Assembly: GCA_016937175.1 (NCBI GenBank)
Contig: JAFGWL010000007.1
Location: 1-15,431, forward strand
Length of the DNA: 15,431 bases
Source: Candidatus Mcinerneyibacteriota bacterium
Lineage (GTDB): Bacteria; Macinerneyibacteriota; Macinerneyibacteria; Macinerneyibacteriales; DSCS01
Direction: 5' to 3'
Positions 1 to 6,905 of the stretch are shown here, piece by piece (the stretch's first letter is position 1; every line of letters begins with the position of its first letter). A program made the translations under genes and the position numbers. Under the pieces are notes generated by a model, which saw only the letters and a program-made list of their open reading frames with translations, was not told the origin of the DNA and searched no databases.

Positions 1-371
1 AGTTTCAGAGAGAAGGGGTCGATCTCTAAGGGACCGTAAAAGTCTTTTTCGCACTTTTCTCCCGGGTCGGGGGTGAGGCCGGCATTTTTATTGATTCCCT
101 CTTTACGGCAGGTATTCAGCAGTTCTGCTGCGCATTTCCTGATATTCTCTTCTGTGAGGATGTTTGTGGACTGTTCTATAAAAAATGATCCTGTAAAGGC
201 TGTGAGGGTCACGCCTTTGGCCGGGGACTGGAAGCTTACGTTTTGCTCATAGGTCCCCACACGGATCCCGCGCCCGGTCACAGAGCTGGCAAAGGCCGAA
301 GCGTAAGGGACTTCCTGCTCCAGCTCTAGGGTAATATCTCTCAAAATTTTTTTCAGGTCTTTGATTTCCAT
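1..371 (-). CDS. TldD/PmbA-family protein, N-terminal part (runs off window)
   Basis: The complement reads 123 codons from an ATG at 371, preceded by a strong AGGAGGT ribosome binding site (about 375-381), with no stop before the window edge. The protein begins MEIKDLKKILRDITLELEQ. It continues with a stretch (GRGIRVGTYEQ, then GVTLTAFTGSFF and an Asn-x-Leu-Thr-Glu-Glu-Asn segment) that matches the opening of TldD/PmbA proteins, where a 'G-x-G-x-R-V ... G-F-A-S-T-N-x-L-S-E-E' pattern precedes the metal-site region. TldD and PmbA form a zinc metalloprotease complex that degrades unfolded peptides and trims modified peptides. The His/Cys metal ligands lie in the missing part, so activity cannot be judged and TldD cannot be separated from PmbA. 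It is the only gene on the minus strand and is divergent from the flavin oxidoreductase gene. The family call rests on pattern recognition of about a quarter of the protein. Confidence 0.6.
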   Translation of the reverse strand, partial: MEIKDLKKILRDITLELEQEVPYASAFASSVTGRGIRVGTYEQNVSFQSPAKGVTLTAFTGSFFIEQSTNILTEENIRKCAAELLNTCRKEGINKNAGLTPDPGEKCEKDFYGPLEIDPFSLK

Positions 372-825
372 TCGTACCTCCTGTTATGGGCAGATTGAGT
401 ATAAGAAACGAAACGGGGTTTGTCCACCCTGAAAAAGGAAGGGGAGAGCAGGGCTTCAGATAAGGTGTAATTTTGAAGAAAGTTAAAAAAAAGGTGTCTT
501 TTTTCAGGATGTGGTGTATGATGAATAAGTAAGGTCGGAACGGAGTATTAAACTTTTCTATTTTACCTCAAGTTGATTTCCCCGATGTCTCATGACGGCA
601 CAACGTTCTCCCTTTACGGATGCGGTTTTAGAAAAAGACAAAGAGTAATGAAGACAGGTTTTTATGAACCATGGATGGGAACAATTGTGTTGAACAAAGA
701 GTATCAAATAAAAGCCACTTCTTTCTCTTCATTTATTTCCTGCAGGTTATCCGATGGAATCTTCCCCGGGGAGCCTGGCTGATGGTTCAGATAATCCCTT
801 TTTTATTGTATAAGGAGTGTGTTTT
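372..825. other. Divergent intergenic region with imperfect repeats; no convincing gene
   Basis: This 454-bp gap separates the tldD-like gene from the flavin oxidoreductase gene. It contains two copies of AAGGTGT (462-468 and 491-497), each followed by a similar TTTT-nn-AG stretch. An inverted pair CCTGAAAAAGG (428-438) and CTTTTTTCAGG (498-508) encloses both. A possible -10 box TATGAT lies at 517-522, but its -35 is poor. A 44-codon open frame (648-782) has no ribosome binding site and no recognisable similarity. The region is richer in A+T than the flanking genes, as expected of regulatory DNA. Confidence 0.5.
786..814 (+). promoter_or_regulatory. Possible promoter overlapping the oxidoreductase ribosome binding site
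   Basis: TTCAGA (786-791), a 17-base spacer and TATAAG (809-814) form a sigma70-like pair, with four and five matches to consensus. The -10 lies in TTATTGTATAA, which is identical to the core of the much stronger yicC promoter. Transcription would start near 821, only about five bases before the ATG at 826 and downstream of the AAGGAG ribosome binding site (812-817). The two signals are hard to reconcile, so this may be chance. Confidence 0.22.
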
Positions 826-1923
826 ATGAAAGACGTACAAATGCCTGAGCTGAGGATCGGAAATCTGACCATGACGCTCCCTGTGATCCAGGGAGGAATG
901 GGTGTGGGGGTCTCACTTTCACGGTTAGCCTCTTCTGTAGCTAAGGAAGGGGGGATCGGCGTCATCGCCGCTGCCGGAATCGGCATGCTGGAGCCCGATT
1001 TTAATACAAACAGCCGGGAAGCCAATAAAAGGGCGTTAAGGAAAGAGATCCGTAAAGCCAGGGAAGAGACAACAGGAGTGATCGGAGTGAACATCATGGT
1101 GGCTCTTTCCGATTATGATGCCCTTTCCGAGGTGGCCATGGAAGAGGGGGCTGATATCATCTTTATGGGGGCGGGGCTTCCCCTGAAGATCGGCCAGCGG
1201 ATTATAGAGAGCTCCAAAGAGGGGAAAATCAAGATCTGTCCCATCGTCTCCTCCGGGCGGGCTGCCAGGATCATTTTTCAATATTGGGCCCGTCATTATA
1301 ATCATGTCCCTGCGGCAGTTGTGGTGGAAGGACCCCTGGCCGGCGGGCATCTTGGTTTTAAAAAAGAGCAGCTCACCGACCCGGACTTTGCCCTGGACCG
1401 ATTGATTGAAGAAGTGCTTCCGGTGATCCGTTCTTATGAAGAGGAATTCGGACAGAAAATCCCTGTGATCGCTGCCGGAGGGATCTTTACCGGAGAGGAT
1501 ATTCACCGGGTATTGGAGCTGGGTGCGTCAGGCGTGCAGATGGCGACCCGGTTTGTGGCTACAGCCGAATGTGATGCTTCTGACGAGTTCAAGGAAAGTT
1601 ACATCAAATGCCGCAAAGAAGACATTGTGATTATCGACAGCCCGGTGGGCCTTCCCGGCCGGGCCATCAAAAACAGCTTTTTAGCAGACGTATCCCGGGG
1701 GGAGAAAAAACCGTTTCAATGTCCCTGGAAATGCCTGAAGACGTGTGACTATCACAAAGTCCCTTATTGTATCGCACTGGCCCTGACCAATGCTAAAAAC
1801 GGAAAATTGAACGAAGGTTTTGCCTTTTGCGGGCAAAACGCTTATCGTATCGATTCCATCGGGACTGTCCCTGAAGTCATCTCCGCTTTGAAAAAAGAAT
1901 ATGCTGCAGCTTCTCAACAGTAA
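826..1923 (+). CDS. NAD(P)H-dependent flavin oxidoreductase, nitronate monooxygenase / FabK-like
   Basis: A 365-residue FMN-dependent TIM-barrel enzyme of the 2-nitropropane dioxygenase (nitronate monooxygenase)/enoyl-ACP reductase FabK superfamily. The N-terminus has the PVIQGGMGVGVS phosphate/flavin-binding opening. The core has EGPLAGGHLGF with His175 at the catalytic-base position of nitronate monooxygenases, followed by the FMN phosphate-binding part VIAAGGIFTGEDI and GASGVQMATRF. The ATG at 826 is chosen because AAGGAG (812-817) lies 8 bases upstream; an in-frame GTG at 817 overlaps that site. The C-terminal region has a cysteine cluster C299-x3-C303-x3-C307-x7-C315 plus Cys335. I associate such a tail with homologues from anaerobes, and it might bind metal or an iron-sulfur cluster. 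No fatty-acid synthesis genes are nearby, so a FabK role is less likely than nitronate oxidation or an unknown flavin reaction. Superfamily is certain, substrate is not. Confidence 0.88.
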   Translation: MKDVQMPELRIGNLTMTLPVIQGGMGVGVSLSRLASSVAKEGGIGVIAAAGIGMLEPDFNTNSREANKRALRKEIRKAREETTGVIGVNIMVALSDYDALSEVAMEEGADIIFMGAGLPLKIGQRIIESSKEGKIKICPIVSSGRAARIIFQYWARHYNHVPAAVVVEGPLAGGHLGFKKEQLTDPDFALDRLIEEVLPVIRSYEEEFGQKIPVIAAGGIFTGEDIHRVLELGASGVQMATRFVATAECDASDEFKESYIKCRKEDIVIIDSPVGLPGRAIKNSFLADVSRGEKKPFQCPWKCLKTCDYHKVPYCIALALTNAKNGKLNEGFAFCGQNAYRIDSIGTVPEVISALKKEYAAASQQ

Positions 1924-2031
1924 CCGGGCTATCGTGGTTTGACCAGCCGGAAGTGATTATCGGGAAAGAAGGCGATTTAAACGGCTCGGCCCTATAGTGC
2001 TGTAAAAAATTGATTCATGCCACTCTCCCCG

Positions 2032-2060
2032 TTCACGGATGACTTTTTTTCCTGTATACT
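2032..2060 (+). promoter_or_regulatory. Sigma70-like promoter for the chromate transporter pair
   Basis: TTCACG (2032-2037) and TATACT (2055-2060) are separated by exactly 17 bases. The -10 matches consensus at five of six positions and the -35 at four. The predicted start near 2067 places the AAAGGAG ribosome binding site (2068-2074) at the very 5' end of the message, 10 bases before the ATG at 2085. This leaves a leader of under 20 bases. Confidence 0.55.
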
Positions 2061-2084
2061 TTCTTTCAAAGGAGAGCAGAAAGG

Positions 2085-2672
2085 ATGACCGAAGAGCGGA
2101 CAACATCCCTAAGCGAAGCAGGAGAGAGGATCGATTTTTTACAGATCTTCTGGACCTATTTCAAGATCGGGCTTTTCACTCTGGGGGGCGGTTTCGCCAT
2201 GGCGGCGATTCTGCGCCATGAACTGGTCCTCAAACGCGGCTGGATCAGCGACTATGAATTCATGTCGGAGATGTCCACAGCCACTCTCATCCCCGGCGCA
2301 GTAGCTGTGAATATGGCCTATCTCCAGGGGCGCCGCCTGCGGGGGAAACGGGGGGCCTTTACAGCTTCACTGGGAGTGATCCTTCCCTCTTTTCTCATCA
2401 TCCTTCTCATCGCCCTCTTTGCCCTGCCCTATTTTCAGAATCCCCATGTGAAAGCCTTTCTCAAGGGATGTTCCCTGGCCATTGCTGGACAGATCGCCTA
2501 TGCAGCCTTTGTCTTCGGGCGCAAATATCTCAATACGCTGCACAATATCATTATCTGTGTTTTGGGCCTTGTCCTGCTCCTTGTCTTCAAAGCGCATCCG
2601 GTCTTTGCCGTTGTAAGCGCCGGTGTTTTAGGCTATTTCCTCTGCCGGCACCGTGAAAAGAGGGCTGAGTGA
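2085..2672 (+). CDS. Chromate transporter (CHR family), half-size subunit 1
   Basis: A 195-residue membrane protein containing one CHR domain. Hallmarks are the opening FKIGLFTLGGGFAMAAIL, the RGWIS-x-x-EF motif (about 51-59), a Thr-Leu-Ile-Pro-Gly-Ala-Val-Ala-Val-Asn segment (about 67-76) and GVILPSFLIILLIALF, followed by more hydrophobic segments. Full-length ChrA is near 400 residues with two such domains. Short forms are normally encoded as adjacent pairs and are thought to act together, as here. Characterised members export chromate; the natural substrate in strains not exposed to chromate may be another oxyanion such as sulfate. AAAGGAG sits 10 bases before the ATG. The stop (2670-2672) overlaps the next start as TGATG, indicating translational coupling. 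No ChrB-type regulator is visible nearby. Confidence 0.9.
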   Translation: MTEERTTSLSEAGERIDFLQIFWTYFKIGLFTLGGGFAMAAILRHELVLKRGWISDYEFMSEMSTATLIPGAVAVNMAYLQGRRLRGKRGAFTASLGVILPSFLIILLIALFALPYFQNPHVKAFLKGCSLAIAGQIAYAAFVFGRKYLNTLHNIIICVLGLVLLLVFKAHPVFAVVSAGVLGYFLCRHREKRAE

Positions 2673-3199
2673 TGCGTCTTCTGTTTCAGCTTTTAAAAAG
2701 CTTTATGATCATCGGGATCGGGGCTTACGGCGGGGGGCTGGTGACTATCCCCCTGATACAGCATGAGATCGTAGGAACGAGGGGCTGGCTTCTTTTTGAC
2801 GAGATGGCTTCTCTTCTGGCCATAGCCCAGATGACGCCGGGTCCCATCGCCGTCAATGCGGCGACTTTTGTCGGTTTTCGTGTGGCGGGATCGGCCGGGG
2901 CGGCTGTGGCCACTTTCGGTGTGGTCCTCCCGGCTCTCTCTATCCTCTTTTTCGGAGCGCCTCTCATCGACCGGGTGAAGACAAACCGGCATGCGGCCAT
3001 GTTCCGGGAGGGGCTACAGGTAGGAGTCCTCAGCCTTCTTTTTTACGCTGCCTGGTCATACGGGTCGGCAGCTGTGGGGAGCCTTACTCAGTTTTTCGTG
3101 GCAGCGGGAGCCTTTCTTACCCTTGTTTTCCTGGAAGGGAAAATCCATCCTATCCTTGTGGTCCTGGCCTGCGGAATATTAGGAGTCTTTATCTTTTGA
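2672..3199 (+). CDS. Chromate transporter (CHR family), half-size subunit 2
   Basis: A 175-residue membrane protein, the second CHR half. It shows IGIGAYGGGLVTIPLI, a GTRGWL-x-x-DEM segment and QMTPGPIAVNAATFVGFR, the most conserved CHR motif, followed by four or five hydrophobic stretches. The ATG at 2672 shares its A with the stop of the upstream subunit; GAGGG (2660-2664) is a suitable ribosome binding site. A GTG at 2669 is an alternative start one codon earlier. The two halves differ in sequence (IPGAVAVN against TPGPIAVN), as is usual for paired short CHR proteins, which are believed to sit in opposite membrane orientations and form a heterodimer. Export of chromate or a related oxyanion is the family role; the substrate here is unknown. 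Confidence 0.9.
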   Translation: MRLLFQLLKSFMIIGIGAYGGGLVTIPLIQHEIVGTRGWLLFDEMASLLAIAQMTPGPIAVNAATFVGFRVAGSAGAAVATFGVVLPALSILFFGAPLIDRVKTNRHAAMFREGLQVGVLSLLFYAAWSYGSAAVGSLTQFFVAAGAFLTLVFLEGKIHPILVVLACGILGVFIF

Positions 3200-3321
3200 A
3201 AGGAGAGGGGAGGAGCCTTTCATCCCTCCATGAGGACGCTTGTCAGCGGATAGGGCCTTTTGTCGGAAAAGAAGAGCACTTTCCGGTTTCAGCACGTATA
3301 GTTATTCAAAAGGAGGTTCTT

Positions 3322-4377
3322 ATGAACAAAATGTTATTTGTTATTGTCGCCGGGGCGCTTCTCTTTTCCTGTGCTCCCAAGACAGAGATGGTGACTGTGA
3401 AACCGGAAAAGATCGTAGCCCTGGAGAATATTAATCCTGCCGATAATATCGGGGAGATGTGCAGGGTCACAGAAGAGGGGATCATTCATTACCATAACAA
3501 AGCCGAAAAAGTGACCGTCTATAAGACCGGTTTTGACGGAAACCAGTCTGAGATCGTCCAGATCGCAAAAGGGAAGGGCCCCGGAGAAGTGAATTACCCC
3601 ATGGCCATGCGGTTGCGCGGAGACCGCTTCCTTATCTACGATATGATGATGAGAAAATCTGTTGAATACCGCATGGACGGCTCCTATATCGATGAGCAGC
3701 TGGTCCAGGGGGATGTGGGGTTTGCCCACTCCTTTGATGTGACCGGGGATAAACTCCTCTTTAACGGCAGCCTTCAGACGGAGCTGGCCATCGTGGACGA
3801 TCAGGGCCGGATTGAAAAGCTTATCAAGTATAAGAATGTCCAGATGATGCCCGATGACGGGACTCCCTTTCCCGGCGGGTGTGTCCGGTATAATGCCCAG
3901 ACCAACCGGATCGTAGTGGGTTATTATAATGCTCCGTACCGCCTTACCTTTTTCGATGAAAAGGGGGAGCAGATCATGGCAAAAGAGTATAAAATGGACA
4001 GAAAGGTACAGCCCTGCGTCTGGACCCTGGAGTTCGGCATGCCTTTCCCCAAAGGGGATATCATGGTCGGCGGCGGCGCCATGTACAAAAAGTGGTTTAT
4101 TTCTTCACCCGTGGGGGGATATGACATCAAAGACGGGGAGTTTGTCACCAACGAACACCCTCTGGAGTTCTACATCTTTGACACACTGACCGGGGAAAAG
4201 ATCCAGGTCGTTAAGATCGAAGGCCTGGATTCTCTGGATTCAGGAGTCGTCATCGGAGCTACAGACGATTATATTTTCTTCATAGCCACCGATGAAGCGC
4301 TGAAAGAAAAGTACAGACTCTCTTCAGACACAGCTCTTCTTCTCCTTTCCAATCCTCTGAAGGGGAGGGAGGATTAG
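3322..4377 (+). CDS. Lipoprotein with 6-bladed beta-propeller signature
   Basis: A 351-residue exported protein. The N-terminus MNKMLFVIVAGALLFSC has a short charged start, a hydrophobic core and a lipobox-like LLFSC, so Cys17 is the likely lipidated residue. The mature part has repeated strand-rich segments typical of a propeller. The stretch around residues 84-110, with GKGPGE followed by a Leu-Ile-Tyr-Asp segment and a Val-Glu-Tyr element, is characteristic of the '6-bladed beta-propeller' family that I know mainly from Bacteroidetes-like bacteria. AAAGGAGG (3309-3316) lies 5 bases before the ATG. The frame stays open upstream to 3196, but that part has no signal sequence and no start with a ribosome binding site. 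One base separates its stop from the next gene, and a histidine kinase and regulator follow, so it may bind a ligand or partner at the cell surface for them. That role is inference; no function is known. Confidence 0.7.
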   Translation: MNKMLFVIVAGALLFSCAPKTEMVTVKPEKIVALENINPADNIGEMCRVTEEGIIHYHNKAEKVTVYKTGFDGNQSEIVQIAKGKGPGEVNYPMAMRLRGDRFLIYDMMMRKSVEYRMDGSYIDEQLVQGDVGFAHSFDVTGDKLLFNGSLQTELAIVDDQGRIEKLIKYKNVQMMPDDGTPFPGGCVRYNAQTNRIVVGYYNAPYRLTFFDEKGEQIMAKEYKMDRKVQPCVWTLEFGMPFPKGDIMVGGGAMYKKWFISSPVGGYDIKDGEFVTNEHPLEFYIFDTLTGEKIQVVKIEGLDSLDSGVVIGATDDYIFFIATDEALKEKYRLSSDTALLLLSNPLKGRED

Positions 4378-4378
4378 G

Positions 4379-5053
4379 ATGAGACGGTTTGTCATCGTTA
4401 TCACAGCGCTTTTTATGACGATCTCTCTCCTTTCGGGAGAAGAGGTCATGAAACGGATAAACGAAGGGAAGGAGCTCTACAATGCAGCCGCCCGGGACGG
4501 AGAAAAGACCGACGCGGCCCTGGCCTACTATGAGGAACTGGCAAAAGAGTTTCCCGAAGACCCCTTTGTGAAGGCCTATCAGGGAAGTGTCTACACCCTC
4601 AAGGCCCGGGACGCCTCTTCCCCCCTCTCTAAGATGAACTGGGTGAGAAAGGCCAACAAGAGTTTTGACACAGCCGTGGAGACTCTCCCGGAAAATATCT
4701 TCCTTCGCATAGAGCGGGGACAGAACAGCCTTTACCTTCCCTCTTTTCTGGGCCGGTTCAAAGTCGCCGAAGAGGACTTTGCATTTTTGGCCCGTCAGAT
4801 GGATAAGATGAGTGATGAGGAGATCGTTCATACAAAAGGAGCTCTTCTTTTCAAGCGGCCTGACGACACAGGCAAGACCTTTGCCCTTCGGATAAGACAA
4901 TTCTGCTACTATTATGCCGGGCATGTGGCCCTGGAAAGAAAAGAGAATGCAAAAGCGGAAAAATTCTGGAAGAGGGCTGTTCAACTAGATCCTGAGACAA
5001 AGAACGGGCAGGCAGCCCGGGAAAGGCTCGAAAAGCTGCATGAGAGCAAGTAA
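4379..5053 (+). CDS. Exported TPR-repeat protein
   Basis: A 224-residue protein with an N-terminal signal sequence (MRRFVIVITALFMTISLLSG), probably cleaved by signal peptidase I near residue 20. No lipobox cysteine is present. The mature part is helical, with TPR-like units: one around residues 45-75 (ALAYYEELAKEFPEDPFVKA) and a clear one near the C-terminus (YYAGHVALERKENAKAEKFW, then AVQLDPE). TPR proteins are protein-binding scaffolds. It follows the propeller lipoprotein by one base and overlaps the histidine kinase start by 14 bases, so all are translated from one message. A periplasmic or surface adaptor between the lipoprotein and the kinase is an attractive but unproven guess. No enzymatic motif is visible. 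Confidence 0.7.
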   Translation: MRRFVIVITALFMTISLLSGEEVMKRINEGKELYNAAARDGEKTDAALAYYEELAKEFPEDPFVKAYQGSVYTLKARDASSPLSKMNWVRKANKSFDTAVETLPENIFLRIERGQNSLYLPSFLGRFKVAEEDFAFLARQMDKMSDEEIVHTKGALLFKRPDDTGKTFALRIRQFCYYYAGHVALERKENAKAEKFWKRAVQLDPETKNGQAARERLEKLHESK

Positions 5054-6101
5054 GTTTCTTTCGGTCCTGAAAGCCCTGGCGCAGACGGCGGTCATCAATC
5101 AGATGATCGCCGTCCTCATCGCCTTCTTTATCTCTTTGGGGGTGGGTTTTCAGAATTTCTGGCGGACGCTTCTGGTCTCGGCAATTATTTCCAACTGTAT
5201 CGGATTTGTCACTTCCCTGGCCTTTTCAGCCGTGGAGCTCTATTTTATCCGGTTTATGCACAAAAAGTGGGTCTCGCTTTTGTTGGGGATCATCTCGGCC
5301 TTTATCGGGACCGAGATCGCTATCCTCATCATCACGCAGTTCACTCATATTCCTTTTTACTCGGGATTCATGGGCCATTTTGTCATGATCGTCATGAACA
5401 CCATCATCGTCTCCATCGTCGTGCTCCTCCTGTATATCTACTACAAGATGCATTACACTATCGAGGGAAAAGAGCAGAAGATCGATTCCCTGGAGCTGAA
5501 ACATACCGAAGCCCAGCTCCATGCGTTACAATCGAAGCTCAACCCCCATTTTCTCTTCAACACCCTGAACATCATTACGGAACTGGTCTACAAGTCCCCT
5601 GAGAAGGTAGAGGAGATCGTCTTAAACCTCTCTGAGATCTACCGTTTCATCCTCTCCAAGAGCGATGAAAAGCTGATCCCCGTAAGAGAAGAGCTTGACA
5701 TCATCAGGAAATACTGTGCCATCGAGAAAGCGCGTATGGGAGAGCGGCTTCAGTATGAGATCACGTGTAAGAGTGATGCCCGGGACGCCCTTATCCCGCC
5801 GCTTCTTCTGGAAGTACTGGCTGAAAATGCCGTGATCCACGGGCTCAGCCCCAAAAAAGAGGGGGGAAGCCTGCAGATCCTGGTGGCCCGGAAAGGGGAC
5901 AAGGTCCTCTGTATGGTGGAAGATGACGGCGTAGGGTTCGGACAGGCGGACAAGAATGAGAGCTACGGCTTGAAAAGTGTCCGCTCGCGGCTACAATTAC
6001 AGTATGGAGGCCGGGCAGATTTTTCCATCGCTTCCAACCGGGGGGAAGGGTCCCTGATAACCGTGGAGATTCCGTATGAAGATGACCGCTCTCATCGTTG
6101 A
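5040..6101 (+). CDS. LytS/YehU-type membrane sensor histidine kinase
   Basis: A 353-residue kinase of the His_kinase (PF06580-type) class. Four hydrophobic segments lie at about 20-37, 43-66, 77-99 and 112-136, joined by short loops, with no PAS, GAF or sizeable external domain. A charged helical linker (about 140-165) leads to the phospho-acceptor motif LNPHFLFNTLN with His170. The ATPase domain follows, with the N-box LLEVLAENAVIHGL (Asn263) and G-box VEDDGVGFG (296-301), then SYGLKSVRSRL. Its ATG lies inside the end of the TPR gene with only a weak ribosome binding site, so translation is probably coupled. It overlaps the response regulator by 26 bases and is its obvious partner. The bare four-helix input suggests that it senses the membrane itself or depends on partner proteins such as the two upstream gene products. 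Confidence 0.92.
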   Translation: MRASKFLSVLKALAQTAVINQMIAVLIAFFISLGVGFQNFWRTLLVSAIISNCIGFVTSLAFSAVELYFIRFMHKKWVSLLLGIISAFIGTEIAILIITQFTHIPFYSGFMGHFVMIVMNTIIVSIVVLLLYIYYKMHYTIEGKEQKIDSLELKHTEAQLHALQSKLNPHFLFNTLNIITELVYKSPEKVEEIVLNLSEIYRFILSKSDEKLIPVREELDIIRKYCAIEKARMGERLQYEITCKSDARDALIPPLLLEVLAENAVIHGLSPKKEGGSLQILVARKGDKVLCMVEDDGVGFGQADKNESYGLKSVRSRLQLQYGGRADFSIASNRGEGSLITVEIPYEDDRSHR

Positions 6102-6825
6102 AGATGAAAAATTCGCCGCTGACAGGCTGGTGAAGATGCTTCAGAAGTATGACAATATTCAGGTGCTGGATGTGGCTGTAGACGGGGAAGAGGCTGTGGA
6201 GAAGACGGATGCGTTAGAGCCGGATATCCTCTTTCTGGATATTCAGATCCCCGTCTTCGACGGTTTTGAAGTCCTGCGGAGGGTGGCTCATCTCCCCTAT
6301 GTGGTCTTTGTGACGGCTTATGACACTTATGCCATCAAGGCCTTTGACGTAAACAGCGTGGATTATCTTCTCAAACCTATCCAACACGAGCGCCTGGACA
6401 AGACGGTTCAGAGGCTGGTCTCCCTTGTCCGGCCCGAGCAGAAGAACATTGAAAAGCTCCTGGCCATGGTAGCTGAAAAAGAGGCTGAAACGGTGGAGCG
6501 CCTTCCCATCAAAGTCAACGATGTGATCCAGTTTGTCCCTGTGGAGGATATCCTCTGGTGCTCGGCGGACAACAAGTATGTGACGGTGGTCACCGACAAG
6601 AAAGAATATCTCTACGATTACTCTCTCAAAAAATTGGAAGAGATCCTGCCTCAGAACCGTTTTATCCGGATCCACCGCTCCACCCTTGTGAACATCACCC
6701 GGATCCTCCGTCTGGAGCGTTTCTTTATGGGGGATTACACTGCCATCATGAGCGACAGCAAGGGAACGGCCCTTCCGGTGAGTAAGCGCTACTTCAAGCT
6801 GCTGAAAGACAAACTTCAGATGTAA
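6076..6825 (+). CDS. LytTR-family response regulator
   Basis: A 249-residue two-domain regulator. The receiver domain (1-120) has the acidic pair Glu9/Asp10, the phosphorylated Asp55 in LFLDIQIP, Thr80 in VFVTAY and Lys100 in YLLKPI. The output domain (about 140-245) is a LytTR DNA-binding domain: IKVNDVIQFVPVEDILWCSA, YVTVVTD, then NRFIRIHRSTLVN and the C-terminal LPVSKRYFKLLKDKL. LytTR regulators bind paired short direct repeats upstream of target promoters, commonly controlling cell-envelope, secretion or transport genes. ATG 6076 is preferred because GGAG (6065-6068) sits 7 bases upstream; ATG 6082 is possible. The targets are unknown. The neighbouring strong gntP promoter or its own operon are candidates by position only. 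Confidence 0.93.
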   Translation: MKMTALIVEDEKFAADRLVKMLQKYDNIQVLDVAVDGEEAVEKTDALEPDILFLDIQIPVFDGFEVLRRVAHLPYVVFVTAYDTYAIKAFDVNSVDYLLKPIQHERLDKTVQRLVSLVRPEQKNIEKLLAMVAEKEAETVERLPIKVNDVIQFVPVEDILWCSADNKYVTVVTDKKEYLYDYSLKKLEEILPQNRFIRIHRSTLVNITRILRLERFFMGDYTAIMSDSKGTALPVSKRYFKLLKDKLQM

Positions 6826-6850
6826 GTCCTTACTCTTTTTAAAAAAAAAC

Positions 6851-6880
6851 TTTACACATCTCACCGAACTTCCTTATAAT
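6851..6880 (+). promoter_or_regulatory. Strong sigma70-like promoter of the gntP operon
   Basis: TTTACA (6851-6856) and a perfect TATAAT (6875-6880) are separated by 18 bases. An A-tract (6841-6849) directly upstream resembles an UP element. Transcription should start near 6887, just before the AAGGAGGT ribosome binding site (6893-6900). The permease block can therefore be expressed independently of the two-component genes. Confidence 0.75.
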
Positions 6881-6905
6881 GATAAGATGAATAAGGAGGT
6901 CGTGT

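Noticed and set aside
648-782. 44-codon open frame (longer to TTG 573) in the gap before the oxidoreductase gene
   Set aside because: There is no ribosome binding site at either start, no recognisable similarity and composition unlike the neighbouring genes. It may be chance within a leader region.
372-825. A known riboswitch (FMN or similar) upstream of the flavin enzyme
   Set aside because: The conserved FMN (RFN) core segments are absent and no other class that I know fits the sequence.
1924-1952. Imperfect hairpin after the oxidoreductase gene (CCGGgCT ... AGCCGG)
   Set aside because: It has a bulged stem with a five-base internal loop and no following T-run, too weak to call a terminator.
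3291-3302. TATAGT -10-like box upstream of the propeller lipoprotein
   Set aside because: No -35 hexamer lies 16-18 bases upstream (GAGCAC at best). The four-gene unit must have a promoter somewhere in 3200-3321 or read through from the CHR genes, but I cannot place it.
6822-6840. Terminator-like GTAAGtcCTTAC followed by TCTTTTT at the end of the response regulator gene
   Set aside because: The stem is only five A/T-rich pairs with a two-base loop, so termination is unlikely to be efficient; recorded only as a possibility.
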